This document shows positions 13,801 to 21,013 of a stretch of 64,000 nucleotides of DNA, one piece after another. The stretch is from Euleptes europaea (lineage: Eukaryota > Chordata > Lepidosauria > Squamata > Sphaerodactylidae): assembly GCF_029931775.1 (NCBI RefSeq), contig NC_079316.1, positions 62,064,064 to 62,128,063 on the forward strand, given 5' to 3'. Both the position numbers and the translations under genes were made by a program. The first letter of the stretch is position 1. Every line of letters begins with the position of its first letter. Under the pieces are notes generated by a model. It was not told the DNA's origin and made no database searches. It saw only the letters and a list, made by a program, of their open reading frames with translations.

Positions 13801-16800
13801 TCTATGTGAAACACAAAAAAACACATACCTTATTGCAGAATATTGGGAATGTAAACTTTTTTGTTAGGCCACCATAATGATCAGAATGAAAATGTGTAAG
13901 GAAATAGCCTGTGCATCCTTCAATTTCTCCATACTGGAATGCATCTACTACAAAACCTGTTCCTGAAACAAATTCATTCAGTTTACTTAACTCATATAAA
14001 GAACCAGATACCATTTTTTTAAACCCTCAGTTTATCTATCTACCACATTTACCCACTCTTCTTCCATGCAATGTTCTGCTTCCATTTTATCCTTGCAGGT
14101 CTCAGAGTGCATGATATTCACTATTTTTTTCTGTAAGACTAACACCAGGAACCAGACATGTGCATGTCTCCTTGGCTGATCCCATTTCTTCTTGTTTCTC
14201 AGTTTTCCACAAACCCTTCTCATTGTTGTTTTTGGCCAATCCCTCACAAAATAATATCAAGCTTCAAATTAAGAAAATCCTTAAAAACGAAATATATACA
14301 TTAAACACACTAATGCATTTATCACAGTTTAAGCTAATGGGATTTTTAACACAAAACCCTAGATTTCCTGAGCGCAGAGCCTCCAATGTCCTAAACATTA
14401 TAAGCCACAGGGATACCTGGAGGGCCTGGACAAATGAAAGGCAAGAAGAACTAAGAAATCTTCAGAAATATACAGAGGAGAGAGATGGTTTCTAGTTTTA
14501 GGGTGGTACAACTCACAATGAATGTCTATAAGAGTTAATAAATACAAGCAGGGGGAGAACTTCAAATGAACTGTTACATTCTTTTGCTAGATTAGTACCA
14601 TTCTGTATCCTAAAACCCTTAAGGCTACTGTCCTATTGGCACTTTCTCAGGAGTAAGCATGCAATGGTTTCAGGCTATACATTTGCAGTGCAATCCTAAG
14701 AGCACTTTTCTGGTAATCAGCCCCATTGACCAGACCCAAGTAGGATTCTGAGTAGATCTGCTTACGAGAGCACTGTCAGTTTCTCAAACGTACAGAATAA
14801 AGCAAACTGCATATTCAAGCAGCAAATTAAATATGTAGTACTATTGGCAATGATGTAGCAACTTAATAAGATTTAGTAATAAATAAGAAATTAAAAAGTT
14901 AAAAAGGAAGTATCTGACTTAGGAACACAATTCTAATACTACTTAATTTAGTTAGTATTTTAAGAGGTTTTGTTATTGTTTAAAAAAATCTTCAGCCTTA
15001 TCATTCCAGAAAATAACAAAAGATCTTATGATAAAGTTTTACATTTCTCTGTAAAATTAGATTTGTTTCGTATACTGATGCTTCATTGAAAAAATAGATC
15101 ACATTTTCATGCATATTTTGGTTAAATGGTACAGAGTTTTTTCCCTGCAATTAATTAATTCAGAGAAACTGAGGTAGGGGCAGAAGAACTGCAGTAGGGA
15201 CAAAACATAAAAAGAGAACATGGTTTTCACCATCAATAAGATAACTTATCAATACAAGAAACAGAATGTACTACCTGGTATCTTTTTATAGAAGGGACAC
15301 AGTTTTTTTCTGGTTCCACCTTCAGCAGTCCACGACTCTCTAAATCTTTTTCGCCACTGTCTCTGTCCACCAAATGCTGGCTCTACAGGGGTGGCAGTTT
15401 TTCTTGAGCTTTCTGTAACCACATCTGAGTCTTCCAATGACCCTTCGGCTTTCCTCTTTTTAGATCTGGACCTCTTTCCTGCAGCAGTGGATGGACTCAA
15501 AGCCTGTTTGTTCTCACAAAGATTTTTCTTTTGGTCACTCTCCATTTTCGCTTTCGGTTGCAACCCAAAGAAAACACCAATGTCCATTTGTTTAAGTTCC
15601 TTGGCAGGAGTGGTGTGCACTTTAAGATTTGCAGCAGAAACATGTGGCAATGTTTGGGAAACAGTAGTAGGGGTAACGGGCATAGCTACGGCATTACTAA
15701 GCCTTCCCTTTTTTTTTATGATTGAATATGAATTGTTATGAGACAGTGTATTTCCACATATATCAGGGACAGTTTTAACTATATTGCAGGACTTCTCTGA
15801 AGAGTCAGTTTGGCGGTGCTGAAAAGGCCTAACACTTTCTTCTACGAATTTCAATGGCAACGGCTTGTTCTTAACAGCAGAATCTGTCTTGACTTCCAAA
15901 TTAGAGTTGCTCCAATCACATTTACCTGCATCAAGTATGGAAGAGCTCAGTTTAAGGCCCTCAAACTCTTCCCCACTCATCCCATCATCAACAGGGGAAG
16001 CAAGTTCTTTTGTAGTGTGTTTCACCAGGTCAAGAACATTTGTTGAACTTAAAATCCTTCTGGAAAAGTTAGCTTGTGAAAGAGACTTAGAAACGCCATC
16101 CATAATTGGGAATATATTTGAAGTTTCACAGCAGTCATTGATCATTATTTCAACACTGTCATGCTCAAGTCCCCTATGTTGTGTAGTACCAGCTGGTTTA
16201 TTAAACACACAGATTCCAGCTTGTCCACTTTTATCTTCTGGGCTTTTGACATCAAATAATCTTTTTCTGAGATGTTTTACCTTAGTTTCTTCCTCCTCGT
16301 CCCCTTCATCTTCTGCAGATTTTTCTTCATCTGTATTCAGAGGAGAGTAAGAAATGTCACAGTCGCTAATGTCAGCTTCTGAGACTACTGTGTTTAACTG
16401 AAGTGAGTCATATTGACTTTCCAAATCGTGACTGTCTTTGGTTTCTTGAGAAAAAGGGTTCAAATCTTTTAATGCTTCATTTTCATTGGTATTGCTACAG
16501 TTAATTGACTGATAAGCACCAGGACCAAAGAGATTGTTTTCTAGGTTAAATGATGAGAATTCCTCAAGATGATCCCCTGCTCTGCTTGCAGCAAGTAGGA
16601 AATGACTGTAACGTTTGTAATGAGAAGCTATGGTTGAAGTACACAGAAGACCATCAGGGCACTCTAAGAAAACAAATAAAAGTATCAATAGTGGGAAAAA
16701 TGTCCTTCTAGCACAATGTTCAGTCTCTGAAATTACTAAAGATGAACTACAGTATTAAGACCAAAGAGATTAACACAAAAGCTTCATTTTAGAATGCTGT

Positions 16801-19468
16801 AAAGAAACTCCAGGCTCCAACCAATAATACCCATCCACATCAACTTCACAATAAGAACGTAAGAGGAGCCCTGCAAGATCACTTGTGGCCCATCTAGTCC
16901 ACCATCTTGTTTCACATAGCGGCCAACCAATTGCCCTGGAGGGCAAACAAACAGAGCATAGATGCCAAGGCCTGTTATGAAAGGATAAAATGTGAATTTA
17001 GAATAACTCAGGCTGAACTGCGGGGTGGGGGGAATAGATCCTAGTTACACCCCAGGAAGGGAGGGCATGGATATGGCCATCAAGGGAACTAAGAATGGAA
17101 TAGAATCCTAGGCTCATTTTGATAGCATGGCCAAACTATCAAAGTAGACATGATAGATAATTACTAGTTGTCCCCCCCTTGGTGCCTTAACCTGTTATCT
17201 AGACTTTTGAACCAATAGGTGAAGAGCTGGCTTGAAAGGAGACTTTGAGCCTGCACCCCTAATTTTCTGATTGGGTTGGAAACCCCTAGGCTGCAGAAAA
17301 ATCTGTAAATCTATTAGCCTGAATTGGAGTTCCCTGTAAAGATATCAAAGGGAGGTTGTGTCAGGCTGTGCCAGAACTCCATCTTGGATGCATTCCTAGG
17401 AAAAGAAATGTCGATGCTCCTTTGTAAGTACAGGATTAGCTAGCAAGATTTTTTTTCATTCCAATATTTTACCTAACTTCTCTGACAACTGTTTATTGCC
17501 AATTATCTGTTACATATCCAGGGCTCAGTCAGGTACTGCAAGCCTCTGTCCACGTGCACACATACGGATGATCTGGCATTCAAAAAGGAGCCAGGTGTAC
17601 TCCAGAACAGCCAAATATATTACTCTAGAGCTCATTATAAGACTAATGAAGTAGCAGTGATGGAGGAAAAGAAAGGTTACTTCTCTATTATTATAGCATT
17701 ATTATAGCATTCATCTTAATCGTTCATGGTAACTCAGCAATTCCTGATGCCTAAATCTGAGCATCTAATTTCCCAGGAACAGACAATTAGCTGTGATACT
17801 GGCTGAGTTTTTTGCTGATAAAATATCGAGAATACAGACCTGGATGTCAGTTAATTCACAGGTAGACCAGAAGAGAAGCCTAATACACTGCCTCGGCTCT
17901 GAGCCTGGCCTTGGCTGGGGAGGGCAGGGTAGAAATTTAATAAAGTAAATAAATCAATAGATTATTTTGATCCAGTTTCCGTGATGAATGTAACATTGAG
18001 ATTAAACCACTGTAATGCACTGTACATTGGTCTCTCCTCAAAATCAGCTCAGAAACTCAGTGGCTCGGTTATTAACGGGAGCTAGACGGAGCATGCATAT
18101 TACTCCCATTGTGCAGATGCTCCATGGGCTGCTCATCTGTTACTGGGCTCAGTTTAAGTTATTGACGATCCCTTCATGGCCTTGGCCCCTCTTATTTGTG
18201 GGACAGCCTCTCTCCATGTGCTCTACCATAACAACATCACTCTAGTCAGCAGGGGCTTCTTTCAGTGCCAACCTGCCAATGGGCAAAATCAACAACTCCC
18301 CATAGGCACGCTTTCTCTGTTATGGCTCCTGCCTTGTGGAATGGCCTGCCCAAGGAGGACAGGAAAGCTCCCACTGTCCTGGCTTTCCACAATCTATGCA
18401 AAACTGAACTATTCAAGAGGGCTTTTCTGTGCTGGCAATAGGGTTGCACTGTACAGACTGTTTTTACAAATTTGCTTGGGTAAATTATTAGGGAGTGTAG
18501 CCTATACTGTTGTGTATAGCTTATTGTAAGTAGGATCCTATTTATGTAATTTCTGTACCACTTAATGTGGCATATAAATAATTATGTTATGTTTCAGTTC
18601 TTTTTGTTGGTTTTAAACTTCTAAAATCCTAATCTAAAATCCCATTTTGTCAATTGTACAGGCTATGTATAATCCGCCTTGAGTCCCTGTGAGAAAGGAC
18701 TAAAAGTAATGTAAATAAATCAATACTTCTTCAGATAATGCTATCTTTACAGTTGCAATTCCAATTTAAAACCTGATCTAATGTCACAGAAGATATTTTC
18801 AGTAGAGAGTAAGATTGCTGCTTTTCTTTTAACTGGCTCTGCTCCTGAACTTTTAAAAGTGCACACAGAAAGGCATGTTTTCTTGGCATGAAAAACATTT
18901 CATCTGCAAAGTATCTGAATGTCAGGCTGCTCTTAAAGGCACAGGAATAGAGCTCTTAAAAAACATACTGGAGAAACATTTTCTTACACACGACTGTACC
19001 TTTTTCAGCAGTCCCTGCACTGTCCAAACATTCAATAACGTGACACTGAGGTGTCTGGATCAACAGCAAAGAGAAAGGCATCTGGCAACTTGGGCAGTGT
19101 CCATCATATACTGGACGTGCATTTACAGGGCTTTGCTTCTTACAACTTTTCTTAGGTTTTGCTGAAGATGATATTTTGTCTTGGGACTGTACAACATGGT
19201 CACAGTTGGAAACACCACCATTCTCATCTTGCTTTAAGGGCGTCTGAATTCCCCTCTGCCTTGGCCATTGCTTTGCTTTATTAGGCTTGTCTTTTCCTTC
19301 TGATATTTTCCTATTACTTCTGCAGCCACTACTTTGTGACTTACACTTTGTGTCACTGGATTGTTGTACATTTGTGGAGATGACTTCTGAAGTTTGGCAT
19401 GCTGATTTTGGCTTTCTAATAGATTTGTACTGCCAGATGTCCTCTTCCAACAGGCAGGCTTCAGACAT
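4101..19468 (-). CDS. DCLRE1A: DCLRE1A (SNM1A) DNA crosslink repair nuclease, whole coding span
   Basis: Nine coding exons on the minus strand (19468-19000, 16663-15275, 13962-13829, 10757-10639, 10495-10352, 8242-8097, 7002-6848, 6100-5959, 4261-4101) join in frame to 2859 nt, 952 aa; human is 1040 aa. Family knowledge: SNM1A is a nuclear 5'-3' exonuclease of the metallo-beta-lactamase/beta-CASP fold that digests past interstrand crosslinks and is recruited through PCNA and ubiquitin. Seen here: a UBZ4 finger (C125, C128, H143, C147), an acidic and basic disordered middle, a PIP-box QMDIGVFF (515-522), the HFHSDH metal motif (643-648), H704 in DANHCPG, D726 in HTGDFR, and H906 in YSEHSS. All catalytic ligands are present, so the enzyme looks functional. 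The missing length relative to human lies in the disordered middle. NHLRC2 starts 1.4 kb away in the opposite direction. Confidence 0.96.
4262..5958 (-). other. DCLRE1A last intron
   Basis: GT-AG intron of 1.7 kb. It contains the AT dinucleotide run (4789-4854) and a GC-rich block at about 5040-5345 that looks like an unclassified interspersed repeat with the internally repeated word agctgcaagc. The rest is unremarkable. Confidence 0.6.
4789..4870. repeat. (AT)n microsatellite
   Basis: An uninterrupted TA run of about 65 bp, then a short break and another 12-bp run. It is likely polymorphic in length and prone to assembly error. Confidence 0.95.
5959..6100 (-). CDS. DCLRE1A: DCLRE1A exon, residues 853-900
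   Basis: 142 nt with acceptor gtcatcag and donor TATATG|gtactg. It encodes [20 protein letters not shown], then PTGWTYSD, ending GKITIYG. The PTGW block is conserved; the segment after it has diverged from the human sequence. Confidence 0.93.
6101..6847 (-). other. DCLRE1A intron, no repeat recognised
   Basis: A 747-bp GT-AG intron without a clear interspersed repeat. One AT-rich stretch (6610-6690) is present. Confidence 0.5.
6848..7002 (-). CDS. DCLRE1A: DCLRE1A exon, residues 801-852 (beta-CASP)
   Basis: 155 nt with acceptor gatttctgtag and donor TTTAAG|gtaagt. It reads [18 protein letters not shown] to [10 protein letters not shown], nearly identical to human over its whole length. It ends in phase 0. 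Confidence 0.95.
7296..7366 (-). repeat. tRNA-SINE 3' fragment
   Basis: Matches the first 70 bp (the 3' end, minus orientation) of the SINE at 7481-7780: ggtaaaggta, cccctgtgcaagcact, catggggtgatgtcac. It stops after that. Confidence 0.7.
7481..7780 (-). repeat. Full-length tRNA-derived SINE, minus strand
   Basis: The right end, read on the minus strand, is a tRNA-like head (tggcgcagagtggtaagctg, then a gttcgatcc box B). The body has ccttccatccttccgaggtc and the tail is gcacaggggacctttacttt. A sister copy with the same ends lies at 43352-43645. Confidence 0.75.
8097..8242 (-). CDS. DCLRE1A: DCLRE1A exon, residues 752-801 (start of beta-CASP region)
   Basis: 146 nt with acceptor tttcttag and donor TTTCTAG|gtatgt. 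It encodes [15 protein letters not shown] to [15 protein letters not shown]. This is the entry into the beta-CASP insert typical of nucleic-acid-processing metallo-beta-lactamases; TYSIGKEKV is the conserved block. Confidence 0.95.
8440..8590 (-). repeat. tRNA-SINE (gctgtggctcag type), degraded
   Basis: It shares tctccagggtctcag, gattgaacctggg and gagccacagc with the better copies at 13544-13750 and 28808-29020. More diverged, hence older. Confidence 0.6.
8738..8778. repeat. GA-rich simple repeat
   Basis: Short run of gagagcgaga and agagagagaga units. Confidence 0.8.
8872..9905 (-). mobile_element. BovB (RTE) LINE fragment, reverse transcriptase and C-terminus
   Basis: On the minus strand the translation runs [44 protein letters not shown] (RT catalytic DD), then in a second frame [12 protein letters not shown] and [20 protein letters not shown] and in a third [12 protein letters not shown]. 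This is the order of the BovB ORF. It is cut at both ends: no endonuclease domain upstream and no GVAESDTT-type 3' end. Several frame changes show it is dead. It sits in the DCLRE1A intron between the 10352 and 8242 exons. Confidence 0.9.
10352..10495 (-). CDS. DCLRE1A: DCLRE1A exon, residues 704-752 (motifs 3 and 4)
   Basis: 144 nt with acceptor ccctggcag and donor ACTAC|gtaagt. It begins [15 protein letters not shown] and includes HTGDFRASP, giving H704 and D726 as metal ligands. It is separated from the preceding exon by a very short intron of 143 nt (10496-10638). Confidence 0.95.
10639..10757 (-). CDS. DCLRE1A: DCLRE1A exon, residues 665-703 and part of H704
   Basis: 119 nt with acceptor tttttcag and donor AATCA|gtaggt. 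It encodes [18 protein letters not shown] through IKVVLLDAN. The split codon completes H704 of the DANHCPG motif with the next exon. It matches the human order and phase. Confidence 0.95.
10894..11140. mobile_element. Foldback (inverted-repeat) element
   Basis: The left arm 10894-10985 and the right arm 11048-11140 are reverse complements with mismatches: caggggcccaat, caggac, ctgcctttccctgcac and gctgaaatg each recur inverted. A spacer of about 60 bp separates them. The arms are GC-rich in an AT-rich intron. It resembles a foldback or MITE-type DNA element; no transposase and no certain duplication was seen. Confidence 0.6.
11361..11464. repeat. Tandem duplication, about 51-bp unit, two copies
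   Basis: The 43-bp core agtttacctgggggactttt...gacttcttt is present at 11371-11413 and again, identical, at 11422-11464, each preceded by ctaaaag. The perfect identity implies a recent event. Confidence 0.9.
13544..13750 (-). repeat. tRNA-derived SINE (gctgtggctcag type), full length
   Basis: On the minus strand: ggctgtggctcagtggtaga (tRNA-like box A), ggttcaatccccgg (box B), then gagaccctggagagctgctg, and the tail ggcttcatataaggca-like words (cttatactgaatcaggcc on the plus strand). The A/B boxes mimic a tRNA; no tRNA gene is implied. Confidence 0.75.
13829..13962 (-). CDS. DCLRE1A: DCLRE1A exon with the HxHxDH catalytic motif
   Basis: 134 nt with acceptor tttgtttcag and donor AATAAG|gtatgt; it reads [11 protein letters not shown] to FCNK (residues 621-664). 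It contains [13 protein letters not shown], the metallo-beta-lactamase motif 2 whose H643, H645, D647 and H648 bind the active-site metals. It is almost identical to human SNM1A in this stretch. Confidence 0.96.
14640..14790. repeat. Small palindromic dispersed repeat (gcaatcctaag family)
   Basis: It holds gtgcaatcctaagagcac and, inverted, gtaggattctgagtagatct, around agccccattgacc. Related copies lie at 19975-20055, 44432-44522, 48730-48800 and 63495-63535. This is a short MITE-like foldback repeat common in squamate DNA. Confidence 0.5.
14790..15270 (-). other. DCLRE1A intron, AT-rich, no feature recognised
   Basis: The part of the intron next to the donor of the large exon. AT-rich, with no repeat identified. 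Confidence 0.5.
15275..16663 (-). CDS. DCLRE1A: DCLRE1A large central exon (residues 157-620, PIP-box)
   Basis: This 1389-nt exon has acceptor ttttcttag before 16663 and donor CCAG|gtagta after 15275, with phase 1 at both ends. It starts [12 protein letters not shown], matching human, and ends [12 protein letters not shown] just before the nuclease domain. The middle is low-complexity and probably disordered: an acidic run (residues about 267-282, EDEGDEEEE), a conserved DCDISYSPL block near 257-265, a PIP-box QMDIGVFF at 515-522 for PCNA binding, and a Lys/Arg-rich stretch near 553-561 that may be a nuclear localisation signal. Divergence from human is highest here, as expected for linker sequence. 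Confidence 0.94.
16847..16975 (-). repeat. L2-like LINE/SINE 3' end, minus strand
   Basis: On the plus strand it reads ataagaacgtaagaggagcc, gcccatctagtcca, cggccaaccaattgccct: the reverse complement of the tail seen at 45420-45495 (ggttggccactgtg, gatgggcc). Old and short. Confidence 0.6.
16980..17880 (-). other. DCLRE1A first intron part, no feature recognised
   Basis: Intron between the 19000 and 16663 exons. No repeat was recognised in this stretch apart from a small direct repeat (attatagcattattatagca, near 17690-17712). Confidence 0.45.
17890..17965 (+). repeat. LINE 3' tail (CR1/L2 type)
   Basis: ggctggggagggcagggtag followed by aaataaatcaatag, the 3' terminal block of an L2/CR1-type LINE. 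Confidence 0.5.
18000..18735 (+). mobile_element. L2-type LINE ORF2 C-terminal fragment with 3' UTR
   Basis: The translation in pieces gives [36 protein letters not shown], matching the L2 C-terminal block (AARLLTG..HITPVL..LHWLP..CKTELFRRAF). The end is aatccgccttgagtccctgt then aaataaat, the L2/CR1-like 3' terminus. Several frame breaks; 5'-truncated. Confidence 0.7.
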
Positions 19469-19572
19469 GACAACCCCAAAACACTCAAAAATATTTCTTC
19501 CAATTTAGTAGCATTGCAATGTTCTCCAATGTATATATTTCCTTCAGTTACATTGGTTTTTACTTCCTTGGT
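19000..19572 (-). CDS. DCLRE1A: DCLRE1A first coding exon (5' UTR end plus residues 1-156, UBZ4 finger)
   Basis: A polypyrimidine-poor acceptor ending catacag precedes 19572, and the donor is AAAG|gtacag after 19000. The coding part is 19468-19000. The start ATG at 19468 was chosen because [16 protein letters not shown] aligns with the human start region (EEDIWEYKSKRKPK), because an in-frame TAA lies about 11 codons upstream, and because -3 is a purine. The exon ends with the UBZ4 ubiquitin-binding zinc finger: CPSC at 125-128 and HVIEC at 143-147. The UTR part carries two short upstream ORFs (an ATG-TAA start-stop and a 9-codon ORF), which could damp translation. Confidence 0.93.
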
Positions 19573-20847
19573 CTGTATGACAAAAATACGTAAATGCCAT
19601 TTAAAAAACGAGGTTAAGTCACAAACATAAAATACACTCCTCAAATATATGGATTTAATAGACCAGACAAAGAAATGTAGATAATTCAATTCTATGAGTT
19701 ATTTTTTAAAATCAACAACAGAAAATTTTAAGAAGACTAAAACAATTTCTGAATCTATTGTCCCTCCTGGGAGGAAAGTCTTTGTAATATCAGCTTCTGG
19801 GAAGTTTATTAAGACAACAGCAAGGCTGTTCCACTGAGGTTACAAAGGAAAAAAAATTGTAAGAAACACAGGCTACACACATCTGACAAAGTAGCCTCTG
19901 GTTCACAAAAAAAAATTATGTTGGAATAAAATATTGTTAAGTGTTGTGCCACAAGACTTTTGTTCATTTCTGCTGGATAACACTGGTATCCCTCTGGAAT
20001 TATTACTTGGAAGTAAGTCCCACTGAGTTCAACAGTCCTTATTCCCAAGTAAGCGATAAAACAACAAATTTGAAGAGGAAAAAGCCAGACAGGGATAGAA
20101 GGTACCGGCCTAAAGTTTCGGCTACAAAGCAAGACAAAACCCAATGAATGGACTCTGAACTCAAGAGGCAGATACTCTCAGCTCAGTGCTTCGCCCATCA
20201 GAAATTAACGCGTACCCTTTTATATATGTAGGGACGCTTTATATATTATAATATTATATTATATAGTTCTCAGACATAGGAAGCACTCCCACCCCTCTCC
20301 TTACTCACACATTTGATGTCAGCAACAATTTCAAGTCTTCCATTGCCTCTTTGGCATTAATTACCTTCTTCCTCCTGACTCATACTATCCAGTAGGAACA
20401 GCACTTTCTTTCAATTGTTCTCCTCCTCGGCACTGTATCCCCTTAATTTTTTTTGGGGGGAAATAATTTTAAAAAAATAAAGTTCGAATATTTTGGATGA
20501 TCCCGAATTTATATTTTCCTGTTTCGTGCATTTGTTTTACCAGGAAGATCGACTTGCCTTTCTACCGAATCGGCAGAATCGAAATTACTACTGAGTTCGG
20601 TTTGCAGGATAGGGTGTTGCCCGCACTTTTTTTAAAAAAAAAACAACCACTTGTTACATCCAATGAAACCCGTTGGAGTTGAAATTTCATTATTTTTAAT
20701 GAAGCGCCATTAATAAATTATTTTTTTCCGTGCGGCCGATGCCGCTCGACGGGGCGTTTTCTTGAATGTGCCGAGAAGGAAACCACAGATCAGTACACAA
20801 AGGGCGCCTTGCGGGATTCGTTCCTAGGCAGAAGCGAGGCGGGCAAT
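19573..20847. promoter_or_regulatory. Shared DCLRE1A/NHLRC2 upstream region, probable bidirectional promoter
   Basis: The two genes diverge from this interval. The right part (about 20690-20850, continuing into NHLRC2 exon 1 to about 21250) is rich in CpG against an AT-rich background and has no TATA box, the usual look of a housekeeping bidirectional promoter. A non-coding first exon of DCLRE1A is expected here; a possible donor (GT|gtgagtaag read on the minus strand, near 20300) was seen but not proven. An AT-rich stretch (20216-20265) and one old palindromic repeat (about 19975-20055) also lie here. Confidence 0.65.
19975..20055. repeat. Small palindromic dispersed repeat (gtaagtcccactga family)
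   Basis: Contains ggaagtaagtcccactgagt and cccaagtaagcg, related to the repeats at 14640, 44432 and 48730. Confidence 0.45.
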
Positions 20848-20857
20848 ATGGCGGCGG
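20843..20857 (+). promoter_or_regulatory. YY1-like site overlapping the NHLRC2 start codon
   Basis: The sequence caatATGGCGGCGG fits the YY1 core (AANATGGCGGC) known to sit just downstream of transcription start in many housekeeping genes. Here the motif's ATG is also the translation start, a recurrent arrangement in YY1-driven genes. Function is inferred. Confidence 0.5.
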
Positions 20858-21013
20858 GCGGCGGGCTGGCCGCCCTTTTACCCGCGCAGACCGAGCTGGA
20901 CGACGCGCTTGAGGAGGCGCTGACGTCTCCAGAGAAGGAGAACTTGGTCTACCAACACTTGCGAGAGGTGGATACGCGGGAGCGGGATCTCAAAGTCCCG
21001 GAGTTTGAAAAAG
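20848..21013 (+). CDS. NHLRC2: NHLRC2 exon 1
   Basis: 166 nt, with donor GAAAAAG|gtgagc. It encodes [19 protein letters not shown] to LKVPEFEK (residues 1-55). LLPAQ, LVYQ and VPEF match human; the Gly/Ala-rich start is CpG-rich and shorter than the human one, accounting for the 4-residue length difference. Confidence 0.95.

Larger units (their letters stand above)
10758..13828 (-). other. DCLRE1A intron, 3.1 kb, with repeats
   Basis: GT-AG intron. It holds a foldback element (10894-11140), a tandem duplication (11361-11464), a LINE 3' tail ending in aaataaataaa (about 12220-12305) and a tRNA-SINE (13544-13750). 11700-12200 and 12310-13040 hold nothing recognised. 13040-13290 contains words seen in other squamate MITEs (cattcagacatcac) but was not delimited. 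Confidence 0.55.

Noticed and set aside
15865-16350. 161-codon plus-strand ORF opposite the large DCLRE1A exon
   Set aside because: Antisense shadow of a coding exon.
19234-19689. A 151-codon minus-strand ORF overlapping the first DCLRE1A coding exon
   Set aside because: It is an out-of-frame shadow; the other frame matches SNM1A and joins the next exon in phase.
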